7,906 bases of DNA from Actinomycetes bacterium (lineage in GTDB: Bacteria; Actinomycetota; Actinomycetes; Actinomycetales; Cellulomonadaceae): NCBI GenBank assembly GCA_023428465.1, contig JAEYXM010000086.1:1-7906 (forward strand), given 5' to 3'. Positions 1 through 5,747 of the stretch are shown piece by piece; position 1 is the stretch's first letter; each line of letters starts with the position of its first letter. The notes beneath the pieces are model-generated. The model was not told where the DNA came from and did not search any database. It was given only the letters and a program-made list of their open reading frames with translations. The position numbers and the translations under genes were made by a program.

Positions 1-18
1 GGTTTCACCCGCCCGGGA

Positions 19-47
19 AAGACTTACCTTAGGTAATGACCTAAGAT
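19..47 (+). promoter_or_regulatory. Promoter of the MarR-MFS operon, probably leaderless
   Basis: A -10-like hexamer TAAGAT (42-47) lies 17 bp downstream of a weak -35-like AAGACT (19-24; only the central GAC matches TTGACA). This spacing puts transcription start at about 54-55, on the A of the ATG at 55. The purine-rich AAGGA at 48-52 is only 2 nt from the ATG, too close for a normal Shine-Dalgarno site, so a leaderless mRNA is the simplest reading. Leaderless messages are common in actinobacteria. The -10 lies inside the palindromic operator described separately. The start site is inferred, not observed. Confidence 0.5.
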
Positions 48-50
48 AAG
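23..50. promoter_or_regulatory. Double palindromic MarR-type operator
   Basis: Left arm CTTACCTTAGGT (23-34) and right arm ACCTAAGATAAG (39-50) are inverted repeats with 11 of 12 positions matching and a 4-nt centre. The same stretch also resolves into two abutting 13-bp sites: TTACCTTAGGTAA (24-36), a perfect palindrome about its central base, and TGACCTAAGATAA (37-49), which matches the first at 10 of 12 non-central positions. MarR-family dimers bind 13-20 bp palindromes of this kind. The element covers the -10 and ends 5 bp before the MarR start codon, so autorepression is the likely role. The AT-rich composition stands out in this GC-rich window. Confidence 0.75.
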
Positions 51-54
51 GACC

Positions 55-561
55 ATGCCCACGAACGACCGTCACGCAGGGACGCCCGCGACCGCCGCGG
101 CAGCTGCGAAGGTCGGCGCGCCCGCGCCCAGCGCCGCGTCGTGCCGCCCCCTGGCGCTCGCGGGGGACCTGCGGATCGCCCTCATGCACGCCGTGCGCCG
201 CCTGCGGGCCGAGCGCAGCTCGTCGGAGATCACGGACGCCCAGTACGCCACGCTCGCCGCGCTCGCCAACCGCGGGCCGATGACGCCGACCGCGCTCGCG
301 GAGGACCAGCGGGTCCAGCCGCCCCACATGACGCGCGTCGTCAACGCCCTCGTCGCGGCCGGGCTCGCCCGCCGCGACGAGCACCCGACGGACCGTCGCC
401 AGGTCGTCGTCTCGATCACCGAGGACGGGCTGCGCGAGGTCAAGGAGACCCGGCGCGTGCGCAACGAGTGGCTCGCGGGCGGCCTCGCCCGCCTCGACCC
501 GGCCGAGCGGGAGATCCTCGCCCAGGCTGCGGTCCTGCTGCGGAGGCTCGCTGACGCATGA
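55..561 (+). CDS. MarR-family winged-helix transcriptional regulator
   Basis: This 168-residue protein is a MarR-family DNA-binding regulator, a cytoplasmic dimer that usually represses its own gene and a neighbouring efflux or stress gene until a small ligand binds. The first ~33 residues are Ala/Pro-rich and probably disordered. The first dimerisation helix begins near residue 35. The winged helix-turn-helix spans roughly residues 60-125, with the recognition helix near 88-101 and the signature wing with D113-R114-R115 before a VVVSIT strand. A C-terminal helix pair (about 126-168) completes the dimer interface. ATG 55 is chosen because the promoter geometry suggests a leaderless mRNA beginning there. 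A later start at Met44 (position 184) would cut into the first helix. The stop overlaps the start of the downstream MFS gene by ATGA, so the two are co-transcribed and probably translationally coupled. The ligand cannot be told from sequence. Confidence 0.93.
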   Translation: MPTNDRHAGTPATAAAAAKVGAPAPSAASCRPLALAGDLRIALMHAVRRLRAERSSSEITDAQYATLAALANRGPMTPTALAEDQRVQPPHMTRVVNALVAAGLARRDEHPTDRRQVVVSITEDGLREVKETRRVRNEWLAGGLARLDPAEREILAQAAVLLRRLADA

Positions 562-1898
562 GCCCCACCTTCCACTCCCTGCGCTACGTCAACTACCGGC
601 TGTGGTTCGCCGGCGCGTTCGTCGCGAACATCGGCACCTGGATGCAGCGCGTCGCCCAGGACTGGCTGGTCCTCACCGTCCTGACGGACGACTCGGGCGT
701 GGCCGTCGGCATCACGACGGCGCTGCAGTTCGGGCCCTCGCTGGTCCTGTCCGCGTGGGCCGGGCTGCTCGCGGACCGCCTGGACCGCCGCAAGCTCCTC
801 ATGTTCACCCAGGGCGCCATGGGCGTCCTGGCCGCGGGCCTCGGCCTGCTCGTGCTCCTCGGCAACGCCCAGCTGTGGCACGTGTACGGCTTCGCGCTCC
901 TGCTCGGCTGCGTGTCCGCGCTCGACGCGCCCGCCCGCCAGACGTTCGTCGCGGACATGGTCCCGGCGGAGCGGCTGTCGAACGCCGTCGGCCTCAACAG
1001 CGCCTCGTTCAACGCCGCCCGGATGATCGGCCCGGGCGTGGCCGGCCTGCTCATCGCGTGGGTCGGCTCGGGCTGGGTCTTCGTGATCAACGCGGTGAGC
1101 TTCGCCGCCACGATCCTCGCGCTCGTCGCGATGCGCGTGCACGAGCTGCAGCCCGTCCCGCACGCCGAACGCGGCAAGGGCCAGATCCGCGAGGCCGCCC
1201 GCTACGTGCGGGGCCGCACCGACATCCTGGTCGTGATGGTCGTCGTCGGCGTCGTGTCGACGTTCGGCCTGAACTTCCAGCTGACGAGCGCCGTCATGGC
1301 CCGCACGGAGTTCGGCAAGGGCCCCGGGGAGTACGGCGTGCTCGGCTCCATCCTCGCGATCGGCTCGCTCGCCGGCGCGCTCATGGCCGCCCGCCGCGAG
1401 CGACCCCGCGTGCGGCTCGTCGTCGGCTCCGCGCTCGCGTTCGGCGTCTCGGCGGGCGTGATGGCGCTCATGCCGACCTATGAGCTCTTCGCGCTCGCGA
1501 CCATCCCCGTCGGCTTTGCCTCGCTCACCATGCTGACCGCGGCGAACGCCACCATCCAGATGTCCACCACCCCGACGATGCGCGGCCGCGTCATGGCCCT
1601 GTACCTCATCGTCTTCCTCGGGGCGACGCCGATCGGCTCACCCGTCGTCGGCTGGGTCGCGGAGACCTACGGTGCCCGCTGGTCCATCGGCGTCGGGGCG
1701 ATCTCCTCGCTCCTGGTCGCCGCGGCGGCCGCCGTGTGGGCGATCCGGCGGTGGAACCTCGAGGTCCGCTACCGCCTGCGCCCGCACCCGCACCTGCAGG
1801 TCACCTACCTCGACGGGGACCCCGCCGAGCTCGCCCGCGAGGAGCTCGCGGCGCAGCTGCGCCAGCAGGAGGCCACCGACGGCGTCACGGCCGCCTGA
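558..1898 (+). CDS. MFS exporter, MFS_3 (transmembrane secretion effector/EntS-like) type
   Basis: This 446-residue integral membrane protein of the major facilitator superfamily is probably a proton-driven exporter of drugs or secondary metabolites. The opening YVNYRLWFAGAFVANIGTWMQ and the next helix DWLVLTVL are typical of the MFS_3/DHA3-like branch. The loop between helices 2 and 3 has a motif-A form, GLLADRLDRRKLL (about residues 71-83). The helix-4/5 region LDAPARQTFVADMVP (about 122-136) is strongly characteristic of this family. Hydrophobic segments fit 12 transmembrane helices. A hydrophilic cytosolic tail of ~50 residues after RRWNLEVRYR ends in a Glu/Gln-rich helix. The start overlaps the MarR stop (ATGA), and a GGAGG at 542-546 lies 11 nt upstream. 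The context says expression is released when the MarR protein leaves its operator. The substrate is unknown. Confidence 0.93.
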   Translation: MSPTFHSLRYVNYRLWFAGAFVANIGTWMQRVAQDWLVLTVLTDDSGVAVGITTALQFGPSLVLSAWAGLLADRLDRRKLLMFTQGAMGVLAAGLGLLVLLGNAQLWHVYGFALLLGCVSALDAPARQTFVADMVPAERLSNAVGLNSASFNAARMIGPGVAGLLIAWVGSGWVFVINAVSFAATILALVAMRVHELQPVPHAERGKGQIREAARYVRGRTDILVVMVVVGVVSTFGLNFQLTSAVMARTEFGKGPGEYGVLGSILAIGSLAGALMAARRERPRVRLVVGSALAFGVSAGVMALMPTYELFALATIPVGFASLTMLTAANATIQMSTTPTMRGRVMALYLIVFLGATPIGSPVVGWVAETYGARWSIGVGAISSLLVAAAAAVWAIRRWNLEVRYRLRPHPHLQVTYLDGDPAELAREELAAQLRQQEATDGVTAA

Positions 1899-1952
1899 GG
1901 TCACCCCCGCCTGAGGTCACGGCCGCCTGAGGTCACGCCCGCCCGAGGTGGC
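1891..1952. repeat. Four 16-bp tandem repeats across the MFS stop codon
   Basis: The core CCGCCTGAGGTCAC recurs at exactly 16-bp spacing, starting at 1891, 1907 and 1923, with a degenerate fourth copy CCGCCCGAGGTGGC at 1939. A GTCAC at 1884-1888 is in phase and suggests a decayed earlier unit inside the coding sequence. The first copy includes the MFS stop codon TGA (1896-1898). Because 16 is not a multiple of 3, the TGAs at 1896, 1912 and 1928 fall in all three reading frames. This is most simply a slippage-generated array. A protective function is conceivable but unproven. Confidence 0.85.
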
Positions 1953-1972
1953 CCGGCCCGGCCGGGCCGGGC
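1951..1972. terminator. Perfect 22-bp GC palindrome, putative bidirectional terminator
   Basis: The segment 1951-1972 is its own reverse complement (half-site GCCCGGCCCGG). As RNA it can form a 9-bp all-GC stem with a 4-nt loop on either strand. It lies between the convergent stop codons of the two MFS genes (1898 on + and 1984 on -), where a shared terminator is expected. There is no T-tract on either side, which is usual for actinobacterial terminators. The call rests on position and symmetry only. Confidence 0.6.
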
Positions 1973-1983
1973 GAGGAGAGCGC

Positions 1984-3234
1984 TCAGTCGCTCTCGGGCA
2001 GGCGCAGGACGACGCCCGCCGCGACCGGGTCACGCCGGACCACGCGCAGGCCGAGCGCGACGAGCACGGCGCCGCCGATCGCGAGCGCACCGACCCCCGC
2101 GAACGCCCGGTAGGCCCCGACGGCGTCGGCCACCGCGCCGAGCGCGTAGGGCGCGACGCCGACGGCGATGCCCGCGGCGAGCGCGGAGAGGCCCTGCGCG
2201 GCGTCGGGCCGCCCGCCCGACGAGCGGAGCACGAGCGCCACGGCCAGCGGGTAGTGCGTGCCGTAACCCAGGCCCGCGATGAACAGACCCGCGATGGCCA
2301 CGGCCGGGGACCCGGCCAGCCAGAACACGAGCCAGCCCGCGAACGCCCCGACGAACCCGGCGAGCAGCAGCTTCTCCGGGGCCCTGCGGCCGGCCATCGG
2401 CCCGACGACGAGGCGCGAGGCGGTCATGCCGATGACGAGCGCGGACACCGCCGCGGTGGACACCGACGACGACGCGCCCGTCCGCTCCGTCAGCAGGTCG
2501 GGTGCCCAGAAGATCGTCGAGAACTCGATCGCGGTGCCGCAGACCATTGCCGCGAGGAAGAACCAGATCGCCCGCGGGTAGCGGGTGGACGCCGGGGTCG
2601 CGTCGCCCGCGGGCACGGGCTCGGGGCGGCGCAGCGACGGCTCGTCGCGCAGCGTCGCGACCGCCACCGCGGCGCCGACGGCGAGGACGATCGTCAGGGC
2701 GACGGCGGGCCGCCATCCCCAGCCCGCGTTCACGGACGCGCCCACGGCGAGCGGTGCGAGCAGCCCGACGCCGGCGCCCGCCGCGTTCGCCTCCGTCACC
2801 GCGCTCGCCCCGGCGCGGCCGTGGTGGACCATGAGCGCCGGCTGCGCGGCGGTGATCGTGAGGTTCCCGCCGAGGGAGAGCAGGTACACGGCCGGCAGTG
2901 TCGCCGCGAGCGACGACCCGGTGAGCAGGACCACCATCCCGACGAGCAGCAGGCCGCTGCCCGCGAGCGACTGCGCGCGCCGCCCGGTGAGGCGTGCCAG
3001 CAGGGGCGTGAGCGGCCCGGACGTGATCGCTCCCGCGGCCATCGCGGTGCCGTGCAGCCCCGCGAGCGCCCGGGAGATGTCGAGCTCGTCCGCGATGAGC
3101 GGCACCGTGGGGGAGAACGCGTACAGGTACCAGCCCCACACGATGAACGCGCCGTACAGCGAGAACGTCAGGCGGTCCCGCCGGAACCCGCCGGAGCTCT
3201 CCTGCGCGCCGGGAGCCCGGCGCGGTGCGGTCAC
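1984..3234 (-). CDS. MFS transporter co-translated with serC
   Basis: This 416-residue major facilitator superfamily protein is an inner-membrane secondary transporter of unknown substrate. The first helix begins near residue 23 (LTFSLYGAFIVWGWYLYAF), and the loop between helices 2 and 3 carries the basic turn LLARLTGRRAQS. A charged central loop of about 30 residues (LRDEPSLRRPEPVPAGDA and beyond) separates two six-helix bundles, and the second opens with RAIWFFLAAMVCGTAIEFSTIFW. The start chosen is the GTG at 3234-3232, which shares four bases (GTGA) with the serC stop. No good Shine-Dalgarno site precedes it, so translational coupling to serC is likely. The open frame continues far upstream, but only as antisense shadow of serC. 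The pairing with serC could mean a role with serine or a related metabolite, but co-localisation is the only support. The gene runs convergent to the first MFS gene. Confidence 0.9.
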   Translation of the reverse strand: MTAPRRAPGAQESSGGFRRDRLTFSLYGAFIVWGWYLYAFSPTVPLIADELDISRALAGLHGTAMAAGAITSGPLTPLLARLTGRRAQSLAGSGLLLVGMVVLLTGSSLAATLPAVYLLSLGGNLTITAAQPALMVHHGRAGASAVTEANAAGAGVGLLAPLAVGASVNAGWGWRPAVALTIVLAVGAAVAVATLRDEPSLRRPEPVPAGDATPASTRYPRAIWFFLAAMVCGTAIEFSTIFWAPDLLTERTGASSSVSTAAVSALVIGMTASRLVVGPMAGRRAPEKLLLAGFVGAFAGWLVFWLAGSPAVAIAGLFIAGLGYGTHYPLAVALVLRSSGGRPDAAQGLSALAAGIAVGVAPYALGAVADAVGAYRAFAGVGALAIGGAVLVALGLRVVRRDPVAAGVVLRLPESD

Positions 3235-4361
3235 CGAAGCCGCTCGACGACGTGGTCCACGCACGCCGTGAGCGCCTGGACGTCCGCCGGGTCGACGGCG
3301 GGGAACATCGCGACGCGGATCTGGTTGCGGCCGAGGCGACGGTACGGGTCGACGTCGACGACGCCGTTCGCGCGCAGGGCCACGCACACGGCCTTCGCGT
3401 CGATCGACGGGTCGAGGTCGATGGTGCCGACGACGGGGCTGCGGTGCGCCGGGTCCGCGACGAACGGCGTCGCCCAGTCCCGGGCCTGTGCCCACCCGTA
3501 CAGGTGCTCCGACGACGCCGCCGTGCGCGCCGTCGTGAACGCCATGCCCCCGTTCGCGAGCATCCACTCGATCTGCTCGGCGAGCAGGACGAGCGTGGCG
3601 ATGGCGGGGGTGTTCAGCGTCTGCTGCTGACGCGAGTTCGCGAGCGCCGTCGTGAAGGACAGGAAGGTCGGGATCCAGCGCCCGGAGGCCTCGATCGCCT
3701 CGGCACGCTCGATCGCGGCGGGCGACGCGAGCGCGAGCCACAGGCCGCCGTCGGACGCGAAGCACTTCTGCGGGGCGAAGTAGTAGACGTCGGCCTGCGC
3801 CACGTCCACAGCGATGCCGCCTGCGGCCGACGTCGCGTCCACGAGCGCCAGGGCCTGCCCGGCCGTGCCGTCGGGGCGGCGCACCGGGGCGGTGGCGCCC
3901 GTCGAGGTCTCGTTGTGCGGCCAGGCGTAGGTGTCGACGCCGTCCGCCGGCTCGGGCACGGCGATCGTGCCGGCGGGGGCCTCGAGGACCGTCGGGTCCG
4001 CCAGGAAGGGCGCGCGCCGCACGGCCTTGGCGAAGTTCGAGCCGAACTCGCCGAACGTGCACAGCTGAGCACGTTCGGCGACGAGGCTGAACGTGGCCAG
4101 GTCCCAGAACGCGGTGCTGCCGCCGTTGCCGAGGACCACCTCGTAGCCCTCCGGGAGCGCGAAGAGCTCCGCCAGGCCGGTGCGGACGCGTTCGACGACG
4201 GCGCGCACGGGCGCCTGCCGGTGCGACGTCCCGAGGAGTTCCCGGCCGGCCGACGCGAGCGCCGTCACCTGCTCCGCGCGCACCTTGGACGGTCCGGACC
4301 CGAAGCGGCCGTCGGCGGGCAGCAGGGTGTCGGGGATCCGGATGGCGGTGGCGTCGGTCAT
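3231..4361 (-). CDS. serC: Phosphoserine aminotransferase SerC, actinobacterial type
   Basis: SerC is a cytosolic PLP-dependent class-V aminotransferase that converts 3-phosphohydroxypyruvate plus glutamate to phosphoserine plus 2-oxoglutarate, the second step of serine biosynthesis. Related enzymes also act on the 4-phosphohydroxythreonine branch of pyridoxal phosphate synthesis. The 376-residue length fits the actinobacterial subgroup. Visible landmarks are the N-terminal DGRFGSGPSKVR (17-28), the cofactor-phosphate loop GNGGSTAFWD (78-87), HNETSTG (149-155), the ring-facing aspartate in VDATSAAGG (D175), and the Schiff-base lysine in YYFAPQKCFASDGG (K199). All expected catalytic residues are intact. 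The start at 4361 gives a family-typical N-terminus. The frame stays open to 4556, but that extension is Arg/Ala-rich and has no family character. No Shine-Dalgarno lies at normal distance, and a TACAGT -10 lies 6 nt upstream, suggesting a leaderless mRNA. The stop overlaps the GTG of the next gene. Confidence 0.96.
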   Translation of the reverse strand: MTDATAIRIPDTLLPADGRFGSGPSKVRAEQVTALASAGRELLGTSHRQAPVRAVVERVRTGLAELFALPEGYEVVLGNGGSTAFWDLATFSLVAERAQLCTFGEFGSNFAKAVRRAPFLADPTVLEAPAGTIAVPEPADGVDTYAWPHNETSTGATAPVRRPDGTAGQALALVDATSAAGGIAVDVAQADVYYFAPQKCFASDGGLWLALASPAAIERAEAIEASGRWIPTFLSFTTALANSRQQQTLNTPAIATLVLLAEQIEWMLANGGMAFTTARTAASSEHLYGWAQARDWATPFVADPAHRSPVVGTIDLDPSIDAKAVCVALRANGVVDVDPYRRLGRNQIRVAMFPAVDPADVQALTACVDHVVERLR

Positions 4362-4367
4362 CCGGTC

Positions 4368-4373
4368 ACTGTA
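4368..4373 (-). promoter_or_regulatory. Putative -10 element of serC, leaderless geometry
   Basis: On the minus strand TACAGT (+ strand 4373 down to 4368) fits TANNNT and ends 6 nt before the serC ATG at 4361. Transcription would then start at or next to that A. The GGAGGG further upstream ends 17 nt from the ATG, too far to serve as a ribosome-binding site. No convincing -35 hexamer is seen at 16-19 bp. Weak call on sequence alone, but consistent with the absence of a Shine-Dalgarno site. Confidence 0.45.
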
Positions 4374-4528
4374 GGACGCCCTCCGGGCCGCCCGCCGGGA
4401 CGTCCGTGACCTGCGCGACCGGTGCGCCGACGGTGCGTGACGCGAGGCGGCGGGCGGGGCGCGTCCCTCCCGCGGGTGAACGTGCGCGCGATGCGGGCAG
4501 CGGAATCGGCCCCGCGGGGACGGGGACG

Positions 4529-4534
4529 TAACCT
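4529..4534 (+). promoter_or_regulatory. Putative -10 element of the ideR/dtxR-type gene
   Basis: TAACCT (4529-4534) fits the actinobacterial TANNNT pattern and would start transcription near 4541, giving a leader of about 42 nt that includes the GGAGGG ribosome-binding site at 4574-4579. No clear -35 is visible. The hexamer also resembles one half of a DtxR/IdeR box (CTAACCTAA-like), but no matching left half lies upstream, so iron autoregulation is not supported here. Confidence 0.4.
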
Positions 4535-4545
4535 TGGGTCCAGCA

Positions 4546-4566
4546 CCGGCGCGCACCGCGTGCCGG
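4546..4566 (+). promoter_or_regulatory. 5' leader hairpin upstream of the ideR/dtxR-type gene
   Basis: Bases 4546-4554 (CCGGCGCGC) pair with 4558-4566 (GCGTGCCGG) as a 9-bp stem with one G-U pair and a 3-nt ACC loop. The hairpin would lie about 5 nt from the inferred transcription start and ends 7 nt before the GGAGGG at 4574-4579. Its 3' side overlaps a perfect 12-bp palindrome, CGTGCCGGCACG (4559-4570), which could instead be a protein-binding site. Message stabilisation or tuning of translation are possible roles, all inferred. Confidence 0.45.
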
Positions 4567-4582
4567 CACGAACGGAGGGCCC

Positions 4583-5308
4583 GTGGGCGACCTGATCGAC
4601 ACCACCGAGATGTACCTCAAGACGGTCTACGAGCTGACCGAGGAGGGCATCGTGCCGCTGCGCGCGCGCATCGCCGAGCGCCTGGGGCACTCGGGGCCGA
4701 CGGTGTCCCAGACCGTCGCCCGGATGGAGCGCGACGGGCTCGTCGTCGTCAGCGGTGACCGGCACCTCGAGCTGACCCCGGACGGCCTCGCCAAGGCCGT
4801 GCGCGTCATGCGCAAGCACCGCCTGGCCGAGCGCCTCCTGACGGACGTCATCGGACTGGACTGGTCCCTCGTGCATGAGGAGGCGTGCCGCTGGGAGCAC
4901 GTCATGAGCGACCGCGTCGAGCGGCGCCTCGTCGAGCTCCTGGACCACCCGCAGCACTCGCCGTACGGCAACCCGATCCCGGGCCTGGAGGAGCTGGGCG
5001 AGATGCGCCCCGCGGAGCCGTTCCTCGACGGCGTGGTCTCGCTCGTGGTGTTCGTGCGGGCGATGGGCGAGCGCGAGGGTGCGCAGCCGGTGCACGCCGT
5101 CGTCGGGCGCCTCGGCGAGCCCCTCCAGGTGGACCCGGAGCTGCTGACGCGCTTCGCCGAGCACGGCGTGACGCCGGGCGCGGCGGTCACGGTCGACGGC
5201 GCCGACGGCGTGGTCACGGTCGGGGTCCCTGGGTCGGGCACGCTCCTGGACCTGCCGGACGAGGTCGCGCGGCACGTCTTCGTGCGAGCCGCCGGCACGG
5301 CGGACTGA
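4583..5308 (+). CDS. ideR: IdeR/DtxR-family metal-dependent transcriptional repressor
   Basis: This 241-residue cytoplasmic regulator binds DNA when loaded with Fe(II), or Mn(II) in some relatives, and controls siderophore, iron-uptake and iron-storage genes. The N-terminal winged helix (about 1-73) contains PLRARIAERLGHSGPTVSQTVARMERDGL, nearly the IdeR recognition sequence. The dimerisation and metal domain (about 74-140) has every canonical ligand at canonical numbering: M10, C102, E105 and H106 for the primary site, H79, E83 and H98 for the ancillary site. The C-terminal SH3-like domain (about 150-235) supplies E179 and Q182 in GEPLQVD, at the spacing of the known E/Q ancillary pair. Length is close to mycobacterial IdeR (230). 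Start GTG 4583 has GGAGGG at 4574-4579 and gives the family-typical opening MGDLIDTTEMYLKTVYELTEEG. Divergent from serC. With all ligands present it should be functional. Whether iron or manganese is the true effector cannot be read directly. Confidence 0.95.
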   Translation: MGDLIDTTEMYLKTVYELTEEGIVPLRARIAERLGHSGPTVSQTVARMERDGLVVVSGDRHLELTPDGLAKAVRVMRKHRLAERLLTDVIGLDWSLVHEEACRWEHVMSDRVERRLVELLDHPQHSPYGNPIPGLEELGEMRPAEPFLDGVVSLVVFVRAMGEREGAQPVHAVVGRLGEPLQVDPELLTRFAEHGVTPGAAVTVDGADGVVTVGVPGSGTLLDLPDEVARHVFVRAAGTAD

Positions 5309-5479
5309 CCTCGCGCCTGCGACGCCGGCCCTCGGCGAGCTGCTCCGCGGGCGGCGCGCTCGACCGCGCTCTGGACCGGGCAAGCGCACATCCGGGACCT
5401 AGGGCCCTGGAGGTGTTACGTGCGCCTCGATTCGGACGCGATCCGGACCCGGTTGCGGCGAAATGTGGGGCAACGCACC
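5309..5479. other. Intergenic stretch after ideR without a gene
   Basis: I find no credible coding frame or RNA gene here. Two small hairpins are possible: CGCCG/CGGCG at 5323-5337 with a 5-nt loop, and GGCGCG/CGCGCT at 5353-5370 with a 6-nt loop and one G-U pair. Either could end transcription of the ideR-type gene, but both are weak for such GC-rich DNA. The stretch probably also holds upstream control sequence for the NlpC/P60 promoter. Confidence 0.4.
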
Positions 5480-5520
5480 GTGACCTCGGCGTGACATCGG
5501 CGAAGACCGTGAGTTAGTGT
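5480..5520 (+). promoter_or_regulatory. Promoter of the riboswitch-NlpC/P60 unit with 11-bp direct repeats
   Basis: GTGACA (5491-5496, 5 of 6 to TTGACA) and TAGTGT (5515-5520) are separated by 18 bp and predict a start near 5526-5527, exactly where the riboswitch P1 stem begins. Two adjoining 11-bp direct repeats, GTGACCTCGGC (5480-5490) and GTGACATCGGC (5491-5501), differ at one base and overlap the -35. Direct repeats one helical turn apart, here GTGAC-N6-GTGAC, are typical of sites for OmpR/PhoB-family response regulators. MtrA, an actinobacterial regulator of cell-wall hydrolase genes, is a plausible candidate but is not shown. Confidence 0.65.
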
Positions 5521-5522
5521 CG

Positions 5523-5741
5523 GGATCGCTTCACGAACCCTCCTTCGTGTAGCCCTGAGGCGGACGCCGAGTCCTGCCACCGTCCTCAGGTCCGTTCGAA
5601 CTCGTATGGCAGTAGCGGGGGAACCAATTCGGGTGCCGGTGACGGTGCCCTTGGGGTGAAGTCCCGGGAGCGTCTGACGCGACCGGGACCGGGTGATCTC
5701 CCACCCGAACCCGACAGCTCACCTCGTAGGCGTCGGAGAGG
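5523..5741 (+). ncRNA. c-di-AMP riboswitch (ydaO/yuaA class)
   Basis: The leader matches the ydaO-yuaA family, which senses cyclic di-AMP and usually lowers expression of wall-hydrolase, osmolyte and potassium genes when ligand is high. Recognisable conserved blocks run in order: TCGCTTCACGAA (5526-5537), GCCGAGTCCTGCCAC (5566-5580), TAGCGGGGGAACCAATT (5613-5629), CTTGGGGTGAAGTCCC (5650-5665) and CCGACAGCTCACCTCGTAGG with CG after it (5711-5732). Pairings found by eye are P1 5527-5531 with 5728-5732, a 6-bp hairpin 5532-5537/5544-5549, and CTGCCA 5574-5579 with TGGCAG 5607-5612. The GGAGAGG ribosome-binding site (5735-5741) starts 3 nt after P1 and there is no intrinsic terminator before the start codon, so translational control is the likely output. 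The predicted promoter starts transcription at the P1 5' edge. Confidence 0.93.
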
Positions 5742-5747
5742 TATCGC

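Noticed and set aside
29..44. TTAGGT and ACCTAA half-sites resembling an IdeR/DtxR box at the MarR promoter
   Set aside because: The gap between the half-sites is 4 bp, whereas the 19-bp iron box needs 7. The sequence is better explained as two abutting MarR sites.
72..1163. A 363-codon open frame on the - strand opposite the MarR and MFS genes
   Set aside because: Composition is His/Arg/Asp-rich without helices or motifs. The + strand genes have clear family signatures and an operon overlap.
1891..1952. The 16-bp and 12-bp arrays as CRISPR
   Set aside because: Units adjoin directly with no unique spacers, are too short, and no cas genes are present.
1948..3630. A 560-codon open frame on the + strand opposite the second MFS gene and serC
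   Set aside because: It is Arg/Gly/Glu-rich with no domain character and is the expected mirror frame of high-GC coding sequence on the other strand.
4359..4556. An upstream start for serC at 4556 giving a 441-residue protein
   Set aside because: The extension is Arg/Pro-rich with no family similarity, would cover the divergent promoter region, and the 376-residue form starting at 4361 matches the actinobacterial enzyme.
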